Of a stretch of 64,000 nucleotides of DNA, positions 21,254-31,794 are shown piece by piece (position 1 is the first letter of the stretch; every line of letters begins with the position of its first letter). The stretch is taken from positions 56,441,415-56,505,414 of the forward strand of contig OY987300.1 in NCBI GenBank assembly GCA_963920635.1. Reading direction: 5' to 3'. The translations under genes were made by a program, and so were the position numbers. Source of the stretch: Pseudeuparius sepicola (taxonomy: Eukaryota > Arthropoda > Insecta > Coleoptera > Anthribidae). The notes beneath the pieces were generated by a model. It was not told the origin of the DNA and ran no database searches. It worked only from the letters and a program-made list of their open reading frames with translations.

Positions 21254-21929
21254 TAGGGTTTCATCAAGTCAAGTAGCTTGACATTTTAACAAATAACTTG
21301 ACTTGACTTGAAAATCAAGCTTTTGACAAATTAAATATTTGACTTGACTTGATATTGGAAAAATTACTACTTGACTTGAACTTGACTTGATTTCAAGTCA
21401 AGTCAAGCCAAGTAGCTTGAATATCAAGTCAAGCCATGAATCTCTAAAATTGGCAATAAAATAAAATTTACTTTTACTTGTGAACATGTTAATTTAATAT
21501 TAACACACAAAATAAGAACCAAGTTTCCGAGAAAAATGTTTATATATTAAGAAAAAAAGTGCTTTGAACGGTGTTAACGTGAAACAAATAGAAGTTTTTG
21601 TTGTCTATGTTACACAGACTATACACATAGTTTTGGTACGGACTTAAAATAGTTTATTTTTGTTCTTTCCTAGTTTTGCAAAAAAAGTGTACAATGCAAA
21701 GGTTTATTATTATTATTTACCTAACTGTCCTAACTGATAATAAAATTTTAAATTGATAAAAAACCAAGTAATCAAGTAGCTTCAAGAAAAACTTGATTTT
21801 TCAATAACTTGAGAAATAAATACTTGACTTGATATTGGAAAATTACTACCTACTTGACTTGAACTTGACTTGATTTCAAGTCAAGTCAACTCAAGTAGCT
21901 TGAATATCAAGTCAAGCCATGAATCTCTA
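21254..21929. mobile_element. hAT-type MITE made of CAAGTCAAGT repeats
   Basis: It is flanked by an 8-bp duplication GATACAAC (21246-21253 and 21930-21937). The ends are TAGGGTTTCAT and, inverted, TAGAGATTCAT, giving the hAT-like terminus TAGRGNTTCAT. Subterminal parts contain dense ACTTGACTTGA words in both orientations. A block of about 104 bp at 21342-21447, ending GCCATGAATCTCTA, is repeated at 21825-21929, so the terminus is duplicated inside the element. No coding capacity. Confidence 0.9.
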
Positions 21930-22553
21930 GATACAACACGCGTGCAGACAAGTGCTTATAAACGTAGGCGTTAAAATGTGTTGTTATCTAAATACAGAGT
22001 TGAACACAAAGTTATCACTTTTATCAAAGAAAGCATAGGCATAGAAATTATTTTTAAAAAGATGCGTGCCCTATCGTACTGAAAAAGACAAGGAACCACC
22101 GGTATAACTTCATTTTATTGCATTTTATACCCACATACTGTGTACCAAATTTTAAGTATCTAATAATATGTAGGTATTTGCTTGATGCTTGCTTTTTTCA
22201 ATAAACGTAACAGAATTTTAGCGCGTTAATATTATTCAAAATGACTATGAACGTTTTAGGGGCACTATTTCCATTTTTTTATATTCAATTTAACCGCAAA
22301 CGTTTCATTTCCGAAATACCTACAGGTAGTGCAAATATGAAAAAATAAAGTTTGAACGCCCTTTATTTTGAATCGCAAAAGAAGTACCTAGATTTCAAAA
22401 ATCGAAAAATATATCATTCAATTATTGTTTTTCTGAATACATATCTGAAATCGCAAGAAAATTTTCTACAATTTATCGTATTTAGGTACAACTTTTTCTA
22501 AATTTAAAAGCAAAATAGTTAAAGGGATAAAATGTTATGTGGGCAACCCTGAA
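21930..22553. other. AT-rich DNA, nothing recognised
   Basis: Unremarkable apart from the right target duplication of the hAT MITE at its start. Confidence 0.4.
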
Positions 22554-23443
22554 CAGGGTGGTTCATTATAAATTGACACCCCCTTAACTTGTTAGTTTTT
22601 GAGGTTGGAAAAAAGTTTTTGACAAAAGTTTTAGATACTATTAAAAAGTTTTTTGTGGCGCTATTGGATCATGTACAGTGTGTTCTAGAAAGCCGTGGCA
22701 GAGGTAACTTATGTTTTTTTAAACTGAACACCCTATATATTTTTGCATTTTTAAAATCTGCTCATCAAGGCAATCAAAATAATATTAAACTTTGTGGCAT
22801 TATCATTTCCGTTTTTGAAAAATTCCGTATTCACATTTTATACTAAATTTATTTAGGTAACTCGAATTTGTGGATCTCGTGATAAAGATAGACGATCAAT
22901 GTAATGACGAGAAATATTTGTTTTAAACAAGACAGTAACATAGTGAAACTCCAAAATGTTTAGGAGCTTTTACGATTTTCCTGAAATTCTTTATTTCGAG
23001 AATATAATCAGTAAAATTTGAAAAGGCTCCTAAACATTATGGAGTTTCACTATATTACTTTCTTATTTAAAACAAATATTTTTTGTTATTACATCGATCA
23101 TCTATCTTTATCACGAGATCCACAAATTCGAGTTAAATAAATTTAGTAGGTATAAAATTTGAAAACGGAATTTTTCAAAAACGGAAATAGATAATGCCAC
23201 AAAGTTTAATATTATTTTAATTGCCTTGATGAGCAGATTTCAAAAATGCAAAAATATATAGGGTGTTCCACTTAAAAAAACATAAGTTATTTCTGCCACG
23301 GCTTTCTAGAACACACTGTACATTGTCCAATAGCGTCACAAAAAAACCTGTATTAGTATCAAAAACTTTTGTAAAAAACTTTTTTCTCTAACCTCAAAAC
23401 CTAGCAAGTTAAGTGGAGTGTCAATTTATAATGAACCACCCTG
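22554..23443. mobile_element. Foldback element (family I)
   Basis: It starts CAGGGTGGTTCATTATAAAT and ends with its inverse ATTTATAATGAACCACCCTG|TA. The arms meet near 22988 and match along almost their whole length, so the 890 bp would form a long hairpin in RNA. The left flank reads GAA rather than TA, which suggests a mutated target. An 85-codon ORF in the left arm is a by-product. Confidence 0.85.
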
Positions 23444-24130
23444 TACATTCAAAATGAAGAAAACATTTCAAATGAACCATGTGGCAATTCAACATTGGTT
23501 TTCTTGAAATAGGGTGTCGAGTAGTCAAATTAGGTACATTTTTCACAGGGATTTTTTTTCTCAATTTAAATGGTAAATGCGAAATGCGAAATTTGAGAGA
23601 GGTAAGCGTTAATTTTATTTTTCTATTTATTGAGATAACAGGTGTTTTAGGGCACATTTTAAAAGTAAAAGCACGATCCAAAAACCGCGCCCTCTGTGAG
23701 ATACGTGGAAATTGACATCTTCAGCTGATTTTACATCCCATAGTTCGCAGATGCGCAAAATTTCACAATTTCAATTTCAGCAGCTTGACTATTTTGGTTG
23801 ATATAGCCATAATTCAATTTCAAAAAATAACTTCAACCCTATCTCCGGTTTTGGGAATTCCCATTCTAAATAAACCACCCTGTATAGTTACAAATAAAAT
23901 AGATATCTTAATAGAGAGTTCAAATTTGGAAAAAAATATATTTTCAATTAATTTTTTTTGAGAATTTAAGAAATAAGCCCATTTCTAGCGATTTTTTTTA
24001 ATATCGTTGTTGTCAGATACTGAAAATCACGTCAGTGGGTCATTTTTCAAATTTTTTAAAGGGAATGGTAACCCCAAAGTTAAATTAATTAAAAATAATT
24101 ATTCCCTATGAAGGACATAGGTACTGTATA
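23444..24130. repeat. Transposon-terminus relic and diverged family J copy
   Basis: TAAACCACCCTG|TA at 23872-23884 is a lone terminus like that of the preceding element. Downstream, 23905-24090 resembles 18160-18320 (family J). The left boundary of each relic is unclear. Confidence 0.45.
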
Positions 24131-24397
24131 AAAATATCTAATTCCACTATATTTCTCCAGAGACATCCCACTGCATCTGCAAAGCTGCATGTTCACAATG
24201 CTTTTATAGTCAATTTGTTGAGATATTATGGTTACGTTGAATGCAGGCAAAATTTTTGTAATCGCTTGGGTAGCGCTATCTGTCAAAATTTGTATTTGTA
24301 CCTAATAATTGCCGTGGGCCGTTATACTTTGAACTGTTGTTGAACGACAACTAAATTGACAATTTGTAAATCTCAATATATTTTTTGTAGGTTTTAT
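24131..24397. other. Spacer, nothing recognised
   Basis: Short AT-rich stretch without supported features. Confidence 0.4.
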
Positions 24398-24775
24398 TTA
24401 TTTGTATTTACAAGAAAAGGTGATAATGGGCATAAGCACTCAAAATTGACAAAAATAAAAATGTAGTAACCGCATACACGTGTTTCATGCTATTTGGCAA
24501 TCATCAGTACGGTGTAACATTAACCAAACCAAAAGATAGGCTTGATTTGGGAAGCAACAAATGAAGTCCAGGCAGGAACCAACAGCACATTTGCAGCTTC
24601 AGTCAGCACATCCCCTATTTTATGGCTTGTACTAACATCGCCACGGAGGCTGCTAAAGCGAGCTGCATGGAAATCTTCATAACCCAAGATACATTGACAA
24701 TAAGGATGTAAGATTAATGAGTGTAAATGTAAATGTATTTACAAGAAAAGGTGATAATGGGCATAAGCACTCAAT
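24398..24775 (+). repeat. Dispersed repeat, copies 2 and 3 (aggtgataatgggc type)
   Basis: 24398-24730 matches 5861-6054 and extends further (ACATCGCCACGGAGGCTGCT), ending in GTAAATGTAAATG. The first 45 bases (TTTACAAGAAAAGGTGATAA) start again at about 24733. Two starts in tandem, with a simple repeat at the end of the first, suggest either a target duplication or a tandem insertion. Class unknown. Confidence 0.6.
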
Positions 24776-25847
24776 TGTTTTAATAATAACTTAATAAAAC
24801 CTTGTAAATAACTATAATGTTAAAAATGGACGATTTTATATTTTTGATTAATTATTAAGAAGGTAATGACGAACCATTTTTCAATGCATCTAATATTGCA
24901 CAATTTTTTTCTGTGACAAGTACTTTTAATTATAAGTTTCAATTTTAGGGAAACTTTGTCAAAGTTTTGGTGTGTGGAGTTAAGCAAAAGAAGTAACAGA
25001 ACAGTAGAAACAATAAAAAAGGAAAGAGATATGATAAACCGAAGGCAGCGCTATAACTAGCGCTATCTCGCTATCTGTTATTACGGCTCGTTATCAATGC
25101 ACATTGACGTAAAGCACTGGCAACGGCAATAAATAATAAATTTGGGAGGGCATTGAACGCAACCGATATGTTTTACAATTATTTTAAAGTGAACACTTAT
25201 TAGATAAAAATGCACGCATTCTTCCATTTTTACCCAAAAAATAAAGTTTTTGTGCAGGATCAATTTTACAAATACCTATGACTGAAAATTTTACTAAGAC
25301 AGGTAGTAGGAAATTTTTTGTTAATTTTTTTAGAAATAATTACCTAGTTTTTGTTAAGTCGGTCATCGATTCAAGTGTTGATTAATTAATCAAGTTCTAG
25401 TAAGTATAGTTGAGTCAGATCATTATCATTTTTATTTGTGAAAGGGAAAAGTAAGAAAAATTAATAAATGTAAATGCTTAAAAGCAAAACGAGTTGTGAG
25501 AAAAAGACCTTTATTAATTTATCATTATTTCTAAAAACGAACTCACATGAGATAAGAATGCCTTTAAAAAAATAAATGTAGGTATCTTATTTTTATAATT
25601 AAGTATCTATAGGTACCTGGGTACCTGGTTTGCGCTTTTTTTTATATTTCGTCCCTAGTTGTAATGACACCTTTGCATCTGTCCACAATAAAAAGCTAGC
25701 GTAGTTTATCGCCTGGAAAATTTAAAACTTGTAGAACCCCTATATCCATTAGATCTCGGATGTTGGTATGCTATTACTGAAATATTTAAAACAACTTGTC
25801 ATGGAGAGTGTAGCGCTTCAGCTCCAACTCAGTCCTTTCAAAAACAT
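24776..25847. other. AT-rich DNA, nothing recognised
   Basis: No recognisable gene, terminal repeat or tandem array. Confidence 0.4.
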
Positions 25848-25910
25848 TATCCAAGGTCGTGCACAAAGTATTGTGTACAAACTCGTTAACCAATACATTT
25901 TCATTGCAAC
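25848..25910. repeat. Short dispersed repeat (family G), copy 1
   Basis: The block starting CCAAGGTCGTGCACAAAGTA is shared with 34572-34620, with a few differences. In the second place it lies 40 bp before a foldback element. Identity unknown. Confidence 0.5.
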
Positions 25911-26069
25911 CTGTGCTTTCCTTGATATATAGGTAAAGAAGAAATTGGTTATTTCAACTAATTTCTTCTTAAAGCAAGGTAAGTACATTTCAAAACTAAT
26001 AGATATCAGTAATGGGTACACTTAGTCGGTAGATAGGACAAAATAACAACACTGGTGTTTTTTCACAAA

Positions 26070-26104
26070 GCCGACGTTTCGATTTATGTCTAAATCATCT
26101 TCAG
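26070..26104 (-). ncRNA. Hammerhead-ribozyme-like core, left terminus
   Basis: The minus strand reads CTGAAGA, a T, GATTTA-loop-TAAATC, then GAAAC and GTCGGC. These are the C-U-G-A-N-G-A and G-A-A-A core boxes of hammerheads with a 6-bp helix II. An extra U after the first box is atypical. Helix I and the cleavage site were not assigned. Hammerhead motifs are known from Penelope-like elements. Confidence 0.55.
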
Positions 26105-26206
26105 GGCTACAAGCAGATTAAGAAGATAATATCACAAACAATTTGAAAAATTAAAAATTAAAAAATATCACAAACAAATTGAAAAATTAAAAATATTAAA
26201 ACTTAA

Positions 26207-26704
26207 ATGCATAAAATTCCTTATGTAAAGGGTCTTTCAGAAGAAATCAAAAGGTCCTTATCGAATGATAGTACTAAAGTTGTATTCTACCATACGAAAA
26301 CCACTTCCAAACTCTATACATCTATGAAGGATAACCTTGAAAAATCATATCTTTCCCACGTAATCTACGGGATCGAATGCAACAATTGTCCGTCAATATA
26401 TATAGGTCAAACTCTACAAAATTTAAATAACAGAGTAAATGCTCACAAAAGTTCCTGCAGTGAAAAACACCGTAATAAAAGAGAACAAACAGCTTTGGCT
26501 TTTCACCATTTTAATGAAGGACACGAATTTAAGTTCGATTTGGATTCTGTTAAAATCTTAGATAAAGAGAAAAATTATTCTAAAAGATTATTTAGTGAAA
26601 TGGTATGCATTCAAAGTCATAACAATACCGTTAACAAAAAAACCGATACGGAACACCTGAGTCTTATTTATAGTGGCCTTATTAGTAAGTACATCAAATC
26701 CTAA
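26207..26704 (+). CDS. Penelope-type GIY-YIG endonuclease (C-terminal fragment)
   Basis: 165 codons with no internal stop. VIYGIECNNCPSIYIGQT holds the GIY-YIG-like core in the Penelope form, with the two Cys of the CxxC pair preceding YIGQT. A following R and H (NNRVNAHK) and a later E in FSEMVCIQ fit the catalytic Arg, His and Glu of the domain. The first about 50 residues match the linker between reverse transcriptase and endonuclease. The chosen ATG is merely the first in the remaining frame; in a full element this would be internal to one large RT-endonuclease protein, which normally nicks target DNA and primes cDNA synthesis. The intact frame suggests a fairly young copy. Confidence 0.85.
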   Translation: MHKIPYVKGLSEEIKRSLSNDSTKVVFYHTKTTSKLYTSMKDNLEKSYLSHVIYGIECNNCPSIYIGQTLQNLNNRVNAHKSSCSEKHRNKREQTALAFHHFNEGHEFKFDLDSVKILDKEKNYSKRLFSEMVCIQSHNNTVNKKTDTEHLSLIYSGLISKYIKS

Positions 26705-27228
26705 AGAATGTTTATTTATTAATTTATATTCCTTTCATATTTTAAAAGTTTCTTAATGCTCAAATTTTAAAAAAGTTTATGAACATAAATACTGATGGTT
26801 TTATTCTATGGCATACCCTATATTTCTACAAGTGTGGTTTTTATCATCTTTTGCCCATTGTATATTAGAAATTTCTTCTGTACTTAAAAAATAATGTGTT
26901 TTTAACCTCTGCAGATAGTGCGGTGTGTTGGATGGTTTTTATAGTTTATATACCTACCTACTTAGTTCCTTGATTTTAGCCGATGCTGTTGTCTCCATAT
27001 TTTAATCTTATTGATCTATTTTTATTTAATTTTACGTAAGATGTACACATCTGTAAACAAGACTTTTTGTTTGACTTCCACATGGTTTCCTCACTAGGTA
27101 AGGTTGTTCCCCTTCTCATAGCTCATTTAAGTTTTAATATTTTTAATTTTTCAATTTGTTTGTGATATTTTTTAATTTTTAATTTTTCAAATTGTTTGTG
27201 ATATTATCTTCTTAATCTGCTTGTAGCC

Positions 27229-27262
27229 CTGAAGATGATTTAGACATAAATCGAAACGTCGG
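27229..27262 (+). ncRNA. Hammerhead-ribozyme-like core, right terminus
   Basis: The same core as at 26070-26104, now on the plus strand: CTGAAGA, T, GATTTA/TAAATC helix, GAAAC, GTCGGC. The two copies would be transcribed in opposite senses. Confidence 0.55.
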
Positions 27263-27368
27263 CTTTGTGAAGAAACACCAGTGTTGTTATTTTGTCCTAT
27301 CTACCGACTAAGTGTACCCATTGCGAATCAAACCAGGACACGAAACTATTTCTATAGATATCAGTAAT

Positions 27369-27395
27369 AGTATATTATATTATATTATATTATAC
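27369..27395. repeat. (TATAT)n microsatellite
   Basis: A short run of ATATT units directly after the right target duplication of the Penelope-like element. Confidence 0.7.
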
Positions 27396-27589
27396 AATAC
27401 GGTACATGAGTAATTAGCATCATAAATCCATAGCAAGCATTACATAAAATTATGATGCGCTACATTTAAAGTGACGTATGCTTAGGTATATTAATGTTTA
27501 TCTCAGTTTTTTCCAACAAACTTTCTGGTAGGACTACCACTATTCAAAAGCAAATAATATTTGTCACTCTATGTAGTGCGTTTCGTGAC
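27396..27589. other. Spacer, nothing recognised
   Basis: No supported feature. Confidence 0.4.
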
Positions 27590-27890
27590 TTGAAAGATCG
27601 AAACGGATTCCATTCTAAAGTTATCTGTTTCGATCGGCGAGCGGAGCGTAGAACTCCGCCCCTCCTCGAATCCACCCCCCTTCGTACCGGCCCCACCCCT
27701 GTTCCTGCTTTATTGCTTTCTAAAGAAAGCGGCCTCGCCGCTTTTGTTTTTCTAAGCCGCGCCGCCGCGCCGTATAAAGACATTATTATTATGCCCTGGG
27801 AAATTAAAGCGCCCCTGAATGGTCCTCGCCTCGCCGTCGATGATGCATAGATGGGCGGAAAAGTTTTAATTAAAACCTTAAGACTGATTT
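27590..27890. other. GC-rich island ending in a homeodomain-type palindrome
   Basis: A CpG-rich block with an inverted GATCGAAACGG/TTTCGATC pair near 27597-27637. It ends in GTTTTAATTAAAAC near 27861-27874, a palindrome containing TTAATTAA. ORFs on both strands lack recognisable domains. Possible regulatory DNA. Confidence 0.35.
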
Positions 27891-28112
27891 ACTGCGGTTT
27901 TATTTCTGTTGCTGGGTTTTTAATTGGGATTTTTACAATGCGCTCAAGAGTTTCCCTCGACTTTTGAGCCGTTTTCGTGGTTATTAAACGGCGTAAATCT
28001 TTGCAACAGAATGGTTTCCAGCAATTAAGCGTTTAAAATAGGTCTTATTTCAATCCTTTTCTTTTTAGATTGCATGACAGATGAGAAGTTTCTGAATTCG
28101 ATATTCGAAGTA

Positions 28113-28876
28113 CAGTGGGTCCCTGGATAAGTGTCGCAATAGGTGTAAATAGTGTAAACGACAAACAATTTTAAAGTTGTATCTTGAAAGGGTCAAATTG
28201 ATTGATATACAGAATATTTTAGGGGTTATTAATACCCTAAACCTGTAAAGTAAGAAGGTTACCTACTATCGTAGAGAGAGAGAGCGAATGCCGACGTCAC
28301 ATGAATGCTGTCAGATGATGTGATTGGCGTTCTTGGCCCTTGCCGACAATTATTATTGTCAGCATTTCCATGAAGCCATCCAGAGCGCTTTCCTTGTCGT
28401 GTTTTCGAAGGCATGAAAAAATGATATACTTATAACTTATAAAGAAAAGTTGCTTATAGAATTAAATGTTGCACCAGATTCTCAATTTTCGATCTCACTG
28501 ACCTATTTTATATAGTTTTTCGATATGAATTCTATTTGAAAAACATGTGTGGAACCCATACATAATATGTACGACTAATCATTTGCGGATAGCTCTACCT
28601 ACTTTTAGCGTCTGCAAAAATTGTATATACCTAAGTACCTAAACAAATTTTATCAACATTTTTCATATCTTCGTAAACAGAGCAAATGAAAATAGTTTAC
28701 CCTTGGCGATTTTTTTAAACTAACCCCAATAACACATTTTATATTAATTGATTTAACCCATTTTCACAACATCTCGGTTTGAGACCAAGCAGGAATTATA
28801 CCCTCAGAATACCATGATACAAATAGAACATTTTTGTCATTTATACCTGTCCCGACACATATCAGGGAACCCACTG
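28113..28876. mobile_element. Short-TIR element with TA target (family P)
   Basis: It starts TA|CAGTGGGTCCCTGGATAAGT and ends with its approximate inverse TATCAGGGAACCCACTG|TA. The terminal repeats are only about 25-30 bp, unlike the long-arm neighbours. The interior includes an AGAGAGAG run near 28275 and a GC-richer stretch (28285-28360) that may be captured sequence. No transposase recognised. Confidence 0.75.
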
Positions 28877-29309
28877 TATACTATTTGGTACTTATGTAAT
28901 ATTATATCAAATGCATGATCTTTAAACAAACTTATATTAATAATTTATACTCGAAAAAAGACCACCAGAAGCTTATGTCGAAAGTACCTATGACTTCCTT
29001 TATAATTTTATCTCAAGACCTTCAGCTATCAATGAGTAACTATAAATTTCGTTTAATTCCAAATATTTGTTTCTCTTTATATGTACAGTTGACGCCAGGC
29101 GAAACAGAACGATGTAAATTCATTTTCTTGAAATTTGTGCAATAGGGTTCTTGTGACACTTTGCTCATCCTCTATTAGTTTGTGAATAGTTAGAAAACCG
29201 TTTGGACAATAATTATTAGCAAACTGTCCAAAATATTTGTAAGAACAGCAAACTCTTAGTTTCCAAACTGTCAGGAACTCTTGTGACAATTCAGAAAGAA
29301 TCTGATTTT
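28877..29309. other. AT-rich DNA, nothing recognised
   Basis: Short ORFs only. Confidence 0.4.
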
Positions 29310-29660
29310 CAAATTTAAATTCTAAAACGACGTTTGCGTTGACGCTTGCGGTTGACGGGGACCTTCGTCGTTGCCATCCGTAGCAGACATTTTTTAAACT
29401 TTCCGTTTGCGTCCAGAAATGTCAGCTAAACAAAACACCACGTGACCGCTGAAGTTAATTTTTATTGGACGAATTGCTACGAACGGCGGGACGTGAAAGA
29501 TGAAATTGGTTTATCTCGGACGGCATCCGACGCTGACGGTGACGTGCAAAGACGTTTATAAACGGTTACACGTAAAATATAGGGATTGAATTTTCGACGC
29601 AAACTGGAACGGCAAGCGCCAAAACGCAAACGTCGAGTTTATAAATCCACCTTAATTTTT
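29310..29660. mobile_element. Putative CpG-rich MITE (GACGTTTGCGTT type)
   Basis: The left side AAAACGACGTTTGCGTTGAC and the right side GCAAACGTCGAGTTT are inverted relatives. CGTTTGCG/CGCAAACG words recur between them (29333, 29400, 29600, 29620). About 350 bp, non-coding. No clean target duplication recognised. Confidence 0.5.
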
Positions 29661-31236
29661 GGCCTAGTTAAGGAGAAAAATAAACAACTGGGGAACTTTT
29701 TGACATTTTGACCGACGAAATAAGCTCGAAAAATAGAGAAAAAAATTTAATGGAAGGGTCCATTGCTATATGCAGTTTTTTTTGGAAATCGATTAAATAT
29801 TATATCACTTTCAATTTGTCATAAAAAAAGGTGTTTCGAAAACAGAAATACTTTGGGACCTACGTTTAGATTAAATCGTTGAGTCTTTTACATTGGACTG
29901 TTATAGTAAAATTTGTCGTTTGTGATATTGTATATTAATAAAAAAAATAGTGAATTTGAATTCGAACGTTAATACTATGTCTCTTATTTATTAAGCGATT
30001 TCGGACCTACGTTCCTAAGCTGAATCAAATTCTGAAAAATAAAATATTTAGAAAAACAGAAATTACCTTGGAATCCCACAACTATATTTGTGTAGGGGCG
30101 GTTATTTCTTGAAATAAATATTAGCTGCTTTTATTAAAACGGGTGGTTTAATAGGAATATTTAGCTACCTAGTGAATATTTAATTTAATACTTATTTCGC
30201 GATTTCTAGTTGCTGCACGTTTTTGTATATTTAGTCTTCAAAAACAAACTATTCTCACAATGTTCTTTCACATTCTGGGGATTTTTTCCAGTAATTTTTT
30301 CTTTTTTAATGGGTGCTCTTTAGTGATAACTGATAATTCTGTTTATATGTTTTATATTTTTACGAAGTATCAGCTCCGGCACTAAAAACGCCTTAAGTGC
30401 TCTTGAGTGGCTCTTGTATAGGAGTGTTACACCAGTGCGATAAGGTTCGGTAATGGCTTTACTTAATGTCTAAATCTGACACAAAACAAAAGAGGTTTTA
30501 GCAGTAGGGTCTCCTCGAAGACTACAACTATACCAAAAAAATGTGCGGCAAATTAAACCTTACTGACTTATATTTTTTGGGCTCAAGAAACCAATCTACG
30601 GCAGACTTATACACAGGTACCTACATTGTGTCATTTTGAAATAGTTTTAAGAGGCTACGATACTTATGAAATCCGCCCGAAATGCCCGACTCAATTCAGG
30701 ACAAACGTCGCTCGATTAGATATGCCTATCCTTTTCCTTCCTCTGGTCCCCACGACTCCCCACTCCAGCCTGCCCCTTCATAGTGCTACGATTGAGGGGC
30801 AGGCCGGCTGTGGGTACTACACTGAGAAAACTCTGTCACTTTGTAAAAAAACCCTGTTTAATTCAATATGAGATATTATTCCTCAAACTCAAGCAGAAGC
30901 TTTTTTGTAACTAACAATAATCAATTCAATTACAATTGATATTGAATTCTAATGAATAATTTAAATGTAATATTTTATTTCAATAAATAGCGTGTTCTGG
31001 AATTGATTCTATAATACTTCTTTTCTAAGCACATTCTTTTGTCAGAACAACATAACGTTTCATGGTGTTGAATTGAATAGGGATACATTTAACTGTTCAT
31101 TATACTGAAATTACAACTATTGTCACTGAATTTTTTGCTGGATTTGTAATACTTAATTGTGGGTACTAATATCAATTATAGCCATTCACTTGCAGTGTTC
31201 ATTATGACTACGAACGATATAGAGTGTAGGGTTGAT
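29661..31236. other. AT-rich DNA, nothing recognised
   Basis: Contains a slightly GC-richer ORF-bearing stretch at 30650-30840 without recognisable protein similarity. No repeat termini seen. Confidence 0.4.
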
Positions 31237-31640
31237 TCAAAACCTTTAATTTGCGATCACTGTGTGCACTCCTAAGTTAACCCCCAGTTAACCCTGAAAA
31301 AATCAGCTTGTTTTAAAGAATTTTTTTTTACCCTTATAAAGCACTTTAGATAGTGGTGATCTTTCACCTATATCTCGTGAAGTATTGAAGTTAAAAAAAA
31401 AACTTCATGAGAGAAAGTTGTAGAGAACGTAATAATGTATACATAAGAAGAAAAAAAATTGTACACATGAGAAGAAAAAAAATTGCAAAAAAATGTTTGC
31501 AAAACCACTCCTATTGCGGGGTTCGTAACACGACTTCGACGGTGATTTTTTGGGGTTATACTCAGGACGCTACCCACAACCAACCCTGAAAATATCTACC
31601 TGTTAAGAATCATTTTTTTTTCTACCTCTATAAAAAAATG
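31237..31640. repeat. Imperfect direct repeat pair
   Basis: TTAACCCTGAAAAAATCAGC followed by a T-run (near 31286) recurs as CAACCCTGAAAATATCTACC followed by a T-run (near 31582), each then reading into CC(T)TATAAA. Between them an AAGAAGAAAAAAAAT-type unit occurs twice (31445 and 31472). Nature unknown. Confidence 0.35.
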
Positions 31641-31730
31641 ACAATTTGCTTGGACTATGATTACTTACATTGATGAATATAAAAGTTGCAATTAAGTTTT
31701 TTGTTCATCCAATGAATTATAATGTTTTTT

Positions 31731-31794
31731 CAGTTGCTTCTGGGGTACTCTTATATAGTTTGGAGTAGTCTGAGGGTGAGAATTATTATTATTC
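31731..31794 (+). mobile_element. SINE 3' end fragment with ATT tail
   Basis: It reads CAGTTGCTTCTGGGGTACTC ... TGAGGGTGAGAATTATTATTATT, matching the 3' part of the minus-strand SINE copies at 6055-6170 and 55863-55920. The head is absent, so it is a 5'-truncated copy. Confidence 0.65.

Larger units (their letters stand above)
26014..27353 (+). mobile_element. Penelope-like element, 5'-truncated, with inverted termini
   Basis: It is flanked by a 15-bp direct repeat ATAGATATCAGTAAT (25999-26013 and 27354-27368). The two ends are long inverted repeats (26014 to about 26200, and about 27120-27320), with about 33 extra bases at the right end. This matches the known arrangement of Penelope-like elements, where an inverted copy of the terminal repeat sits at the 5' side. 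Between them is the ORF for the C-terminal endonuclease. The reverse transcriptase part is missing. The termini contain ribozyme-like cores on opposite strands. Confidence 0.9.

Noticed and set aside
27362..27395. Possible CRISPR-like or satellite array
   Set aside because: Only a short ATATT microsatellite; no spacers, and the window is eukaryotic.
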